Of a stretch of DNA of 64,000 nt, positions 46,517 through 54,578 are shown piece by piece. The DNA lies in assembly GCF_009823805.1 (NCBI RefSeq), contig NZ_WUEK01000002.1, positions 124,001 to 188,000 on the forward strand, read 5' to 3'. Source of the stretch: Nocardioides flavescens. GTDB lineage: Bacteria; Actinomycetota; Actinomycetes; Propionibacteriales; Nocardioidaceae. Every line of letters begins with the position of its first letter. Positions within the stretch are counted from its first letter, which is position 1. Both the position numbers and the translations under genes were made by a program. The notes under the pieces are model-generated. The model did not search any database and was not told the DNA's origin. It saw nothing but the letters and a program-made list of their open reading frames with translations.

Positions 46517-47485
46517 GTGAGCACCGAGCGACTCGTCCACATCGTCGACGAGGTCCCCGCCCTCGAGGGGGTCGGCGACCTCACCATGGTGCTCGTGCTC
46601 GACGGGTTCCTCGACGCGGGCAACGCCGCGGCCCACGCCGCGCGCCACCTCGCCGAGCTGCACGTGAGCCCGACCGGCCCTGGTCCCGTCGTGGCGACGT
46701 TCGACGTCGACCAGTTCCACGACTACCGCGCCCGCCGGCCGGCGATGACGTTCGTGCGCGACCACTACGAGGACTACGACGCCCCGCGGCTGGTCGTCCG
46801 GGTGCTGCGCGACACCGGCGGCACGCCGTACCTCCTGCTCCACGGACCGGAGCCCGACAACCGGTGGGAGGCCTTCGCCCGCGCCGTGCGCGAGGTGGTG
46901 GAGCGGCTCGGGGTGACCCGGGTCGTGGCGATGGGCTCCGTGCCGATGGCGGTGCCGCACACCCGGCCGCTCACGATCACCCCGCACGCCAACCGTCCCG
47001 AGCTCCTCGTCGGCTCGAGCCCGTGGCGCGGGGAGCTGCGCATCCCCAGCTCGATGCAGTCGCTGCTCGAGCTCCGGCTGGGGGAGTGGGGCCACGACAT
47101 GCTCGGCTTCGTCGCCCACATCCCGCACTACCTCGCCCAGCTCGACTACCCGCAGGCCGCAGCGGCACTGCTCGAGCAGGTCGAGCTCGCAGGTCGGCTG
47201 ACCGTCGACCTCACCGACCTGCACGCCGCCGCGCGCGAGCGGGAGGCCGAGATCGAGACCTACCTCGCCGAGCACGCCGACGTGGCCGAGGTCGTCACCG
47301 CCCTCGAGCAGCAGTACGACGCCTTCCAGCGCGCCGAGGAGAGCGGTGCGAGCCTGCTCGCCTCCGACGAGCCGCTGCCGACCGGGGAGGAGCTCGGACG
47401 CGAGTTCGAGCAGTTCCTGGCGGGGCTGGACGGCCCCGACGGGCCGTCCGACGAGCGCCCCGACAACGGGCCCGGGTGGAGCTGA
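46517..47485 (+). CDS. PAC2 family protein
   Basis: A 322-aa proteasome-assembly-chaperone-2-like protein. Recognisable parts are the N-terminal LVLDGFLDAGNAA, FDVDQFHDYRARRP, the middle GEWGHDMLGFVAHIPHY, and an acidic C-terminal helix and tail. Actinobacterial PAC2 proteins may relate to the proteasome, but direct evidence is thin. It follows dxs by 12 nt and probably shares its transcript. Confidence 0.88.
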   Translation: MSTERLVHIVDEVPALEGVGDLTMVLVLDGFLDAGNAAAHAARHLAELHVSPTGPGPVVATFDVDQFHDYRARRPAMTFVRDHYEDYDAPRLVVRVLRDTGGTPYLLLHGPEPDNRWEAFARAVREVVERLGVTRVVAMGSVPMAVPHTRPLTITPHANRPELLVGSSPWRGELRIPSSMQSLLELRLGEWGHDMLGFVAHIPHYLAQLDYPQAAAALLEQVELAGRLTVDLTDLHAAAREREAEIETYLAEHADVAEVVTALEQQYDAFQRAEESGASLLASDEPLPTGEELGREFEQFLAGLDGPDGPSDERPDNGPGWS

Positions 47486-47486
47486 G

Positions 47487-48365
47487 GTGGCCAAGCCCTT
47501 CTCCAGCCCGGTTGCCGACCCCGTTGCCGACCTCGTCCGGCTGCTCGACCTCGAGACCCTCGACCAGGACCTCTACCGCGGCAGCCAGCCGCCCTCGGCG
47601 CGCTCGCGGGTCTACGGCGGTCAGGTGGCCGCTCAGGCCCTCGTGGCCGGCGTGCGCAGCGTGGGGGAGGGGTTCGTGCCCCACTCGTTCCACTCCTACT
47701 TCCTGCTGCCCGGCGACTACAGCCTGCCGATCATCTACAACGTCCAGCGGCTGCGCGACGGCCGGTCGTTCCTGACGCGGCGCGTGACCGCCCTGCAGCA
47801 CGGTCGGCCGATCTACCACCAGACGATCAACTTCCAGCGCCCCGAGGAGGGCTTCGACCACCAGGAGCGGATGCCGCAGGTCCCGGGGCCTGCGGAGGGC
47901 GTCGACCTGATGCAGCTGATGCGGGCGGGCGGCAACGAGGAGGCCGAGGAGCTCGGCAAGGAGTGGGCCGCCATCGAGGTCTCCTGGATCGGCAGCTCCG
48001 GCCACGGGCTGCCCGAGGACCCCGACCACCCGTCGCGGGCCCGGATGTGGATCCGCATCCGGGACGGGCTGCCCGACGACCCGATGGTCCACCTGGCGGC
48101 GTTCACCTACGCCAGCGACATCAGCCTGCTGGGCGCCAGCCTCGCGGCGCACCGCGTCACGCCCGCCACGGTCAAGATGGCCTCGCTCGACCACACGGTG
48201 TGGTTCCAGCGACCCCTGCGCACCGACCGCTGGTGGCTCTACGACCAGTGGTCGCCCACGGCGTTCGGCGGTCGCGGGCTGGCCTTCGGCAACGTCTTCT
48301 CCGAGGACGGCACCCTCGTCGCGACGGCGGCCCAGGAGGGCATGATCCGCTCGCGGCGGGACTGA
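47487..48365 (+). CDS. tesB: Acyl-CoA thioesterase II
   Basis: A 292-aa double-hotdog thioesterase. The N-terminal domain has RVYGGQVAAQALVAG and PHSFHSYFLLPG; the second domain holds SLDHTVWFQRPLR with the catalytic Asp, and GRGLAFGNVFSEDGTLVATAAQEG at the end. It hydrolyses acyl-CoA to fatty acid and CoA. It starts with GTG one base after the PAC2 stop. Confidence 0.92.
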   Translation: MAKPFSSPVADPVADLVRLLDLETLDQDLYRGSQPPSARSRVYGGQVAAQALVAGVRSVGEGFVPHSFHSYFLLPGDYSLPIIYNVQRLRDGRSFLTRRVTALQHGRPIYHQTINFQRPEEGFDHQERMPQVPGPAEGVDLMQLMRAGGNEEAEELGKEWAAIEVSWIGSSGHGLPEDPDHPSRARMWIRIRDGLPDDPMVHLAAFTYASDISLLGASLAAHRVTPATVKMASLDHTVWFQRPLRTDRWWLYDQWSPTAFGGRGLAFGNVFSEDGTLVATAAQEGMIRSRRD

Positions 48366-48490
48366 ACCGGCCGCCTGCGGGTACTGGTCCATCCCACTCG
48401 CGCCCGGAGTCAAGAGCGACACTCAGCCGATCGGATGAATTTACGGGGGTCGTGTCGCGTGGCTGGTGTGACTCATGTTGACTGCGTTGC

Positions 48491-50050
48491 GTGTACCGTC
48501 CGAAGCACCGAGCCCTCGTCCGGCGCCGGTATCCACCGCCACCCACCCGTCCCGGCATCTTCATGCTGGCCGTCGCCGCAGCCCTGGCCCTCACGATCGG
48601 GCCCGCGGCGTACGCCGACCGGGGAGGCGGGGATCCACCTGGTGGAGGCCGCACCACACTGCTCACGGGTCTGGGGAAGAGCCCCGGGAGCGGTGACTGG
48701 GAGGCCGACACGGGATCCGGCCAGGGGTCGGGGAGCGGCAAGGGCAAGGACAGCAAGGCGGGCAAGGACGGTTCGGCCGAGGGGAAGACGGCCGAGCAGT
48801 CCGAGGAGCGCCGGCTCGAGAAGCTCGCGCCGACCCCGCCGCCGCTGACGGCGTACGAGATGCCGTTCCCGTGCGGGGAGACCTGGACCGGCGGCACGCG
48901 GGCCAGCCACAGCCCGAGCCCGCGCGCGATCGACTTCAACTACGCGGGCGGTGACCTCGGCAAGCCCGTGCTCGCCGCGGCCGGCGGCACCGTCACGACG
49001 GCGGTCGTGGGCAAGAACAAGCCCAGCTACGGCCAGTACGTCGTGATCGACCACGGCAACGGCGAGAGCAGCCTCTACGGCCACCTCGACAGCGTCCTGG
49101 TGAGCGTCGGCCAGGCCGTCGCGCCCGGCGCGCTCATCGGCACCGTCGGCAACACCGGCAACTCCTACGGCTCTCACCTGCACTTCGAGGAGCGGGTCGG
49201 CAACCGGGTCGTCGACGCGTGGTTCCACGGCGCGCTGTTCCCGGTCAACACCTCGCAGACGTCGCAGAACTGCGGCGGCGCGGCGGTGCCCAACACCGGG
49301 ACGCCGCCGGTGGTGACGCCGGTCGTCCTCACGCCGATCCCGACCACCGAGGTGCCGCTGGCCGGCAACCTGTACGGCGGACGCGCGGCCGAGCTGGTCG
49401 TCTACCGCAAGGTCAGCCCGGCGTCGTACCACGTGACCCGCACGGGTCGCAGCGAGCGCGTCATCCGGATGGGCGGCACCGGCGACCAGCCGATGCTCGG
49501 CGACTGGGACGGCGACGGCCGGGTCAACCCGGGCGTGCGCAACCCGACCTCCCGGGTGTTCACGATGCGCGTGCGCGGCAAGGACACCTACCTGCGCTTC
49601 GGCAAGCGGACCGACTCACCCGTCGCGGGCAACTGGGACGGCGTGGGCGGCTGGGAGATCGGCGTCTGGCGCGGCAAGAACGCGACGTTCCTGCTGCGGG
49701 CGGCCGACGGCTCCAAGACCAAGGTGCGCCTCGGCGACGCCGACGACCTGCCGGTCACCGGCGACTGGGACGGCGACGGGATCACCGACCTCGGCGTCTA
49801 CGACCGGGCCACGGCGGTCTTCACGCTGCGCACGGTCGACAAGGCGACCGGGACCCCGGTGCTGAGCCAGGTCCAGTTCGGCACCCCCGGCGACCTGCCG
49901 GTCACCGGTGACTGGGACGGCAACGGCATCACCGACCTCGGCACCTGGAGCATCTCCACCGCGACCTTCACCAAGCGCGGCGCTCCCGCCCCCGTCGCCC
50001 GCTCCCAGCGGGCCAAGAAGCTCGTCTGGGGGAGCCCCTCGGCGAGCTGA
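48491..50050 (+). CDS. Secreted M23-family peptidase with C-terminal GDWDGDG repeats
   Basis: 519 aa. A long basic N-region precedes the signal helix (MLAVAAALALTIGPAAYA, about 25-42), then a Gly/Ser/Lys-rich linker. The LytM/M23 domain (about 120-250) has zinc ligands His140 and Asp148 (HSPSPRAIDFNY) and His229/His231 (SHLHFE). Four repeats with G(D/N)WDG motifs lie near residues 337, 380, 424 and 473, resembling FG-GAP/VCBS beta-propeller blades that bind Ca2+. It likely cleaves peptidoglycan crosslinks or another extracellular peptide. ATG 48563 is a possible later start. Confidence 0.83.
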   Translation: MYRPKHRALVRRRYPPPPTRPGIFMLAVAAALALTIGPAAYADRGGGDPPGGGRTTLLTGLGKSPGSGDWEADTGSGQGSGSGKGKDSKAGKDGSAEGKTAEQSEERRLEKLAPTPPPLTAYEMPFPCGETWTGGTRASHSPSPRAIDFNYAGGDLGKPVLAAAGGTVTTAVVGKNKPSYGQYVVIDHGNGESSLYGHLDSVLVSVGQAVAPGALIGTVGNTGNSYGSHLHFEERVGNRVVDAWFHGALFPVNTSQTSQNCGGAAVPNTGTPPVVTPVVLTPIPTTEVPLAGNLYGGRAAELVVYRKVSPASYHVTRTGRSERVIRMGGTGDQPMLGDWDGDGRVNPGVRNPTSRVFTMRVRGKDTYLRFGKRTDSPVAGNWDGVGGWEIGVWRGKNATFLLRAADGSKTKVRLGDADDLPVTGDWDGDGITDLGVYDRATAVFTLRTVDKATGTPVLSQVQFGTPGDLPVTGDWDGNGITDLGTWSISTATFTKRGAPAPVARSQRAKKLVWGSPSAS

Positions 50051-50064
50051 GGGTCGGGCTCGGG

Positions 50065-50131
50065 GCGGTAGTCACCGGCGTTCGGGGGTCCTGAGAGATG
50101 TCTCAGGCCCCGAAACGTCGGTGACTACCGC
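50065..50131. repeat. Family-2 palindromic intergenic element, copy 2
   Basis: GCGGTAGTCACCGGCGTT and GGGTCCTGAGAGA face TCTCAGGCCCC and AACGTCGGTGACTACCGC. Same family as 13702-13792, again between convergent genes (M23 peptidase and MaoC protein). Confidence 0.8.
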
Positions 50132-50147
50132 GCCGGGGGTGCCGTCG

Positions 50148-50993
50148 TCAGGACAGGCTGGTCGTGCGCCCGGCGAGGTGCGGGGCGCCCGAGCGCGGGT
50201 CGCTGAGCGAGAAGGCCCAGCCGTCCTCGAGCGGAGCGGAGCCGAAGGCGACCCGGCCCGGCAGGAGCACCGGCCGCTTGAAGGCGACGTCGACCCGCAC
50301 GGCGTCGGGCAGCCGGTTCTCCAGGGCGGCGACGCTGCGCGCCATCGTCCACATGCCGTGCGCGATCTGGCGCGGGAAGCCGAGCGCCTTCGCCGTGAGC
50401 GGGTAGAGGTGGATCGGGTTGGCGTCTCCCGAGACCGCGGCGTAGCGCCGACCCAGGTCGCCGGGCAGTTGCCAGGTGATGCCGTGGGCCGGTGCGTCGG
50501 GGAACGTCGCGCCCGACGGCGCGTCGGCGTCGCCGCGGCCGCGTCGCAGGTAGGAGGAGGTCTCCTCCCACACGGTCTCGCCGTCCGCGGTCGCCGTCGT
50601 CACGAAGTCGTAGACGGTGCCCTTGCTGTGCGGCTTCGGCGCGCCGACCGACACCGAGACCGCGAGCGACTCGCCGATCTCGACCGGGCGGTGGGAGGTG
50701 ATGGAGTTCTCGACGTGCACCGTGCCGATGGCCGGGGCGGGGAACGCCGGGTCGGTCATGATCGCCATGTGCAGCCCGAACGCCAGCAGGTGCGGGTAGG
50801 GCAGCGGCACGGTGTCCTTCTCGGGGAACCCGCACACCCGTGCGTACGCCGCCACGTCGGAGCGCTCGATGCGCACCGGCGGCGCGCTGCGGGAGAGCCC
50901 TCCGAAGGGGCCGCCCTTCTTGCGCACGCCGGGCAGCTGGTTGACCACGGGCACCGACGGCAGGGCGGCGCGCAGCATCACGGGGAGGGCCAC
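50148..50993 (-). CDS. MaoC-type dehydratase (HtdX-like)
   Basis: A 281-aa double-hotdog protein. The hydratase-2 motif appears in the C-terminal half as RRYAAVSGDANPIHLYPLTAKALGF, with the catalytic Asp and His. The N-terminal hotdog (HLLAFGLHMAIMTDPAFPAP) is degenerate. It follows fabG by 1 bp. Order MaoC-FabG with divergent thiolase equals mycobacterial htdX-fabG4-fadA2, so it probably dehydrates 3-hydroxyacyl thioesters in fatty acid metabolism. Confidence 0.85.
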   Translation of the reverse strand: MALPVMLRAALPSVPVVNQLPGVRKKGGPFGGLSRSAPPVRIERSDVAAYARVCGFPEKDTVPLPYPHLLAFGLHMAIMTDPAFPAPAIGTVHVENSITSHRPVEIGESLAVSVSVGAPKPHSKGTVYDFVTTATADGETVWEETSSYLRRGRGDADAPSGATFPDAPAHGITWQLPGDLGRRYAAVSGDANPIHLYPLTAKALGFPRQIAHGMWTMARSVAALENRLPDAVRVDVAFKRPVLLPGRVAFGSAPLEDGWAFSLSDPRSGAPHLAGRTTSLS

Positions 50994-50994
50994 G

Positions 50995-52338
50995 TCAGGC
51001 TCCGAGCATCATCTGGCCGCAGACCCGCACGACGTTGCCGTTGACGGCGGTCGAGCCGGGCGAGGCGTACCAGGCGATCGTCTCGGCGACGTCGACGGGC
51101 AGACCGCCCTGCGACATCGCGTTGAGGCGCTGGCCGACCTCGCGGGTCGCGAAGGGCACGGCGGCGGTCATCTGCGTGATGATGAAGCCCGGCGCCACCG
51201 CGTTGACGGTGATGCCGTCCTCGAGCTCGTCGGCGAGGCTGTCGACGAGACCGATCACGCCGGCCTTGGAGGCGGCGTAGTTGGTCTGGCCGACGTTGCC
51301 GGCGATGCCGGCGATCGACGCAACCCCGACGATCGAGCCGCCGGCGTTGACGACCTTCTGGTCGAGGAGCTCGCGGGTGATCCGCTCGGGGGCGGTGAGG
51401 TTGACCGCGATGACCTGCTCGAAGCGGTCCTCGGCCATGTTGGCGAGCTTCTTGTCGCGGGTGATGCCCGCGTTGTGGACGACGACGTCGACGCCGCCGT
51501 GGCGGGTCGAGAGCTCGTGGGCCAGGCGCTGCGGCGCGTCCTTGGCGGTGATGTCGAGGGCGATCCAGTCGCCGTCGAGCTCCTTCATCAGCTTCGCGAG
51601 GTCGTCGGCGAGCTGCGGGACGTCGACGCCGACGACCTTGGCGCCGTCGCGGTGCAGCACGCGGGCGATCTGCTCACCGATGCCGCGGCTCGCGCCGGTC
51701 ACGAGGGCGACCTTGCCCTCGAGCGGGCGCTTCCAGTCGGCGACCTCGGCGGCGTCGAGGTGACCGTGGGCGCCGATGCGCACGACCTGGCCCGAGACGT
51801 AGGCCGACTTGGGCGAGAGCAGGAAGCCGAGCGTGGAGGCCGCCGCGCCCTCGGCGCCCTCGGCGACGTAGACCAGCTGGACGGTGCCGCCCTTGCCGAT
51901 CTCCTTGCCGAGGCTGCGAGTGAACCCCTCGAGCGCGCGCTGAGCGACGCGCTCGGCGCCGGAGACCTGCTCCGGCGGGGTGCCGAGCACGACGACGTGC
52001 GGGCAAGAGGCGAGCGAGCGCATCTTCGGCGTGAAGAACTCCTGCAGCGCGCCGAGCTGGCCGGAGTCGGTCAGGCCGGTGGCGTCGAAGACCAGGCCCT
52101 GGTAGCGCTCGCCCTCGCCGGGGGCGCCGGCCACCGGGGCGGCGTGGATGTCGAGGCCCGCGAGCAGCGTCGGCAACGACTCGGCGAGGCGTCCGCGGCC
52201 GCCGACGGCGACGAGTCCGTCGACGAGCGGCGCGCCCTCGGCGTACCGCTTCAGCTCGGTGGGGGCGGGGAGGCCGAGGTTCTTGACCAGCAGCTTGCCG
52301 ATCGCGCTCGACGTGAAGTCCTGGTAGCGGTCGCTCAT
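50995..52338 (-). CDS. fabG: 3-oxoacyl-ACP reductase, high-molecular-weight FabG4 type
   Basis: A 447-aa protein with an N-terminal flavodoxin-like Rossmann part (about 1-210) that lacks a catalytic set, and a C-terminal classical SDR with GASRGIGEQIA, HNAGITRDK, and YAASK. This matches M. tuberculosis FabG4 (HMwFabG), which reduces 3-oxoacyl-CoA with NADH. ATG 52338 has no strong SD. It is divergent from the thiolase gene with a 96-bp spacer containing repeated TGTAACTC boxes. Confidence 0.9.
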   Translation of the reverse strand: MSDRYQDFTSSAIGKLLVKNLGLPAPTELKRYAEGAPLVDGLVAVGGRGRLAESLPTLLAGLDIHAAPVAGAPGEGERYQGLVFDATGLTDSGQLGALQEFFTPKMRSLASCPHVVVLGTPPEQVSGAERVAQRALEGFTRSLGKEIGKGGTVQLVYVAEGAEGAAASTLGFLLSPKSAYVSGQVVRIGAHGHLDAAEVADWKRPLEGKVALVTGASRGIGEQIARVLHRDGAKVVGVDVPQLADDLAKLMKELDGDWIALDITAKDAPQRLAHELSTRHGGVDVVVHNAGITRDKKLANMAEDRFEQVIAVNLTAPERITRELLDQKVVNAGGSIVGVASIAGIAGNVGQTNYAASKAGVIGLVDSLADELEDGITVNAVAPGFIITQMTAAVPFATREVGQRLNAMSQGGLPVDVAETIAWYASPGSTAVNGNVVRVCGQMMLGA

Positions 52339-52345
52339 GGTGTCA

Positions 52346-52365
52346 TGTAACTCTCTGTGTAACTC
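52346..52365. promoter_or_regulatory. TGTAACTC direct repeats in fabG/thiolase spacer
   Basis: TGTAACTC at 52346-52353 and 52358-52365, spaced by 12 bp start to start, right before fabG. They stand out as AT-rich in this divergent region and resemble a half-site of the TGCAACT palindrome at 54549 with one change. Possibly an operator. Confidence 0.35.
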
Positions 52366-52434
52366 CGAGTCCACATTTCGTGATCCCCGTCGCACGGTCT
52401 TGTCTCTCGATGTTACCCACGAGAAACTTGCGTC

Positions 52435-53724
52435 ATGGAGAAACAGACCCGCCGCGTCGCGATCGTGGGTGGCAACCGGATCCCGTTCGCCCGCTCGAAC
52501 ACCGCCTACGCCACCGCGTCCAACCAGGAGATGCTGACCGCCGCGCTCGACGGTCTGGTGGCCCGCTACGGCCTCGAGGGCGAGCGGCTCGGGGAGGTCG
52601 TCGCCGGCGCCGTCCTCAAGCACTCGCGCGACTTCAACCTCACCCGCGAGTCCGTCCTCGGCTCCAAGCTGTCCGCCGAGACCCCCGCCACCGACATCCA
52701 GCAGGCGTGCGGCACCGGCCTGCAGGCTGTCATCCAGGTCGCCAACAAGATCGCCCTCGGCCAGATCGAGTCCGGCGTCGCCGGCGGTGTCGACACCACC
52801 TCGGACGCCCCCGTCGCCATCAGCGAGGGCCTGCGCAAGAAGCTGATGAAGGTCAACGCCGCCAAGGGCACGCGCGCCCGGCTCGCGGCCCTGGCCGCGA
52901 TCCGCCCCGGTGACATCGGCATCTCCGTGCCGCAGAACGGCGAGCCCCGCACGCGGCTGTCGATGGGCGAGCACCAGGCGCTGACCGCGCTCGAGTGGCA
53001 CATCACCCGCGAGGCCCAGGACGAGCTGGCCGCGGCCTCGCACCACCACCTCGCCGCGGCGTACGACGCGGGGTTCATGGACGACCTGATCACGCCGTTC
53101 CGCGGCCTCGAGCGCGACAACAACCTGCGTCCGGACTCCTCGGTCGAGAAGCTCGCCAAGCTCAAGCCGGTCTTCGGCAAGGGCGAGGCCGCCACGATGA
53201 CCGCGGGCAACTCGACCCCGCTGACCGACGGTGCCTCCACGGTGCTGCTCGCCTCCGAGGAGTGGGCGAAGGCCCACGGCCTTCCGGTGCTGGCCTACCT
53301 CACCGACTACGAGACCGCCGCCGTCGACTACGTCCACGGCAACGAGGGCCTGCTGATGGCCCCGGCCTACGCCATGCCGCGGATGCTCGCCCGCGCGGGC
53401 CTCGGCCTGCAGGACTTCGACTTCTACGAGATCCACGAGGCGTTCGCCTCGCAGGTGCTCTCCACGCTGAAGGCGTGGGAGGACCCGGTGTTCTCGAAGG
53501 AGCGCCTCGGCCTCGACGCCCCGCTCGGCGAGATCGACCGGACGAAGCTCAACGTCAACGGCTCCTCGCTGGCCGCCGGGCACCCCTTCGCCGCCACCGG
53601 CGGTCGGATCGTGCCCGTCCTCGCCAAGCTGCTCTCGCAGTCCGAGGGCGGCACCGGCCGCGGCGTCATCTCGGTCTGCGCCGCGGGCGGTCAGGGCGTC
53701 ACCGCGATCCTCGAGCGCGCCTGA
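52435..53724 (+). CDS. Acetyl-CoA C-acyltransferase (thiolase, FadA2/FadI-like)
   Basis: A 429-aa thiolase. The nucleophile is Cys92 in QQACGTGL, the His is in NVNGSSLAAGHPFAATGGR, and the second Cys in SVCAAGGQGV. It cleaves 3-ketoacyl-CoA to acetyl-CoA in beta-oxidation, or runs in the reverse direction. The length and N-terminal KQTRRVAIVGGNRIPFARS fit FadA2/FadI. It is transcribed away from fabG; a hairpin terminator and then repeat copy D follow. Confidence 0.92.
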   Translation: MEKQTRRVAIVGGNRIPFARSNTAYATASNQEMLTAALDGLVARYGLEGERLGEVVAGAVLKHSRDFNLTRESVLGSKLSAETPATDIQQACGTGLQAVIQVANKIALGQIESGVAGGVDTTSDAPVAISEGLRKKLMKVNAAKGTRARLAALAAIRPGDIGISVPQNGEPRTRLSMGEHQALTALEWHITREAQDELAAASHHHLAAAYDAGFMDDLITPFRGLERDNNLRPDSSVEKLAKLKPVFGKGEAATMTAGNSTPLTDGASTVLLASEEWAKAHGLPVLAYLTDYETAAVDYVHGNEGLLMAPAYAMPRMLARAGLGLQDFDFYEIHEAFASQVLSTLKAWEDPVFSKERLGLDAPLGEIDRTKLNVNGSSLAAGHPFAATGGRIVPVLAKLLSQSEGGTGRGVISVCAAGGQGVTAILERA

Positions 53725-53746
53725 CGCTCCGCCCACGTCGTACGAC

Positions 53747-53777
53747 GGCCCCGTCGCCCCGCGAGGGCGGCGGGGCC
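53747..53777 (+). terminator. Hairpin terminator after thiolase gene
   Basis: GGCCCCG-T-CGCCC / GGGCG-G-CGGGGCC, an almost perfect stem with a short loop, 22 nt past the stop. Confidence 0.75.
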
Positions 53778-53785
53778 TTCGGCAC

Positions 53786-53830
53786 GGTGGTTGAGGAGGT
53801 CGTGCAGCGACCGTCTCGAAACCACTCGAG
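53786..53830. repeat. Family-1 palindromic intergenic repeat, copy D (single module)
   Basis: GGTGGTTGAGGAGG, a variable CGTGCAGCGA segment, then CCGTCTCGAAACCACTCGAG. One module only, between the convergent thiolase and TetR genes. Confidence 0.8.
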
Positions 53831-53845
53831 ACGGCGCGGGCCGGG

Positions 53846-54529
53846 TCAGTTGCCGGCGAGGGCGAGCGCGGTGGTCACGAGGTAGGAGCGGACCTGGTCG
53901 GGCGAGATCGCGCCGACGGTCGGGACGCCGGGAGCCGACTCCGTGACGAGGATGCCGACGCGGGCGAGCTGCAGCGCACCGAGGCCGCTCGCGTAGAGCG
54001 TGTTGGCCAGCAGGGTCGGGTCCTCCACGGTGAAGTCGCCGCTGTCGACGCCCTGCTGCAGGGCGGCGATCAGCAGCGCGAGGCAGCCGGAGATCCCGCG
54101 TCCGAGGCGGAACAGCGCGCCCTCGCTGATCTCGTCGAGCAGCTCGGGGCCGCTGCGTCGCATCAGCGCCTGCGCGCAGTCGATGAAGGCCGGGTGCTCG
54201 AGGCCGTAGTCGACGAACGCCGTCACCAGCTCCTCCAGCTGTCGCGCGGCCGGACCGCCCGGGGTGGCGGCCGCAGCCAGCGCCTCGCGCAGCTCCTCGA
54301 GGTAGCTCACCAGCGTCAGCGCGAACAGCTCCTCCTTGCCGGAGAAGTGCCGGTAGACGATCGCCCGGTTGATGCCGACGGCCTTGGCGATGTCCTCGAT
54401 CTGCGCGTCGCGCACGCCGCGCTCGTCGAAGAGCGCCCGGGTGGCCGCGATGATGTCCTTCTCCCGCGCCCGACGACGGGCTGCGGCGGCAGAACGACGG
54501 CCGTCGGTCTCGGGAGCGCGGGTGACCAC
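53846..54529 (-). CDS. TetR family transcriptional regulator
   Basis: A 227-aa repressor. The HTH is in GVRDAQIEDIAKAVGINRAIVYRHFSGKEELF. The C-terminal ligand domain has no clear identity. GTG 54529 is chosen because TACGAT lies 6 nt before it, with a palindromic operator where the -35 would be; TTG 54553 is an alternative. It lies beyond the fabG/thiolase group and could regulate it, though the locus is convergent with the thiolase gene and that idea rests only on proximity. Confidence 0.85.
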   Translation of the reverse strand: MVTRAPETDGRRSAAAARRRAREKDIIAATRALFDERGVRDAQIEDIAKAVGINRAIVYRHFSGKEELFALTLVSYLEELREALAAAATPGGPAARQLEELVTAFVDYGLEHPAFIDCAQALMRRSGPELLDEISEGALFRLGRGISGCLALLIAALQQGVDSGDFTVEDPTLLANTLYASGLGALQLARVGILVTESAPGVPTVGAISPDQVRSYLVTTALALAGN

Positions 54530-54535
54530 CTCCTC

Positions 54536-54541
54536 ATCGTA
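54536..54541 (-). promoter_or_regulatory. Putative -10 box, TetR gene
   Basis: TACGAT on the minus strand, 6 nt before GTG 54529. Confidence 0.5.
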
Positions 54542-54548
54542 GTGATGT

Positions 54549-54565
54549 TGCAACTCGCAGTTGCA
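54549..54565. promoter_or_regulatory. Palindromic operator upstream of TetR gene
   Basis: TGCAACT-CGC-AGTTGCA is a perfect inverted repeat with 7-bp arms. It covers the expected -35 position (54559-54564) of the TetR promoter, the classical arrangement for autorepression. It lies in the 49-bp gap between the TetR start and the ligB stop. Confidence 0.65.
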
Positions 54566-54578
54566 CGACTGTGACGGT

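Noticed and set aside
48366-48490. Possible c-di-AMP (ydaO) riboswitch before the M23 peptidase, since such genes often have one in actinobacteria
   Set aside because: I could not find the conserved core segments or paired stems in this 125-bp spacer.
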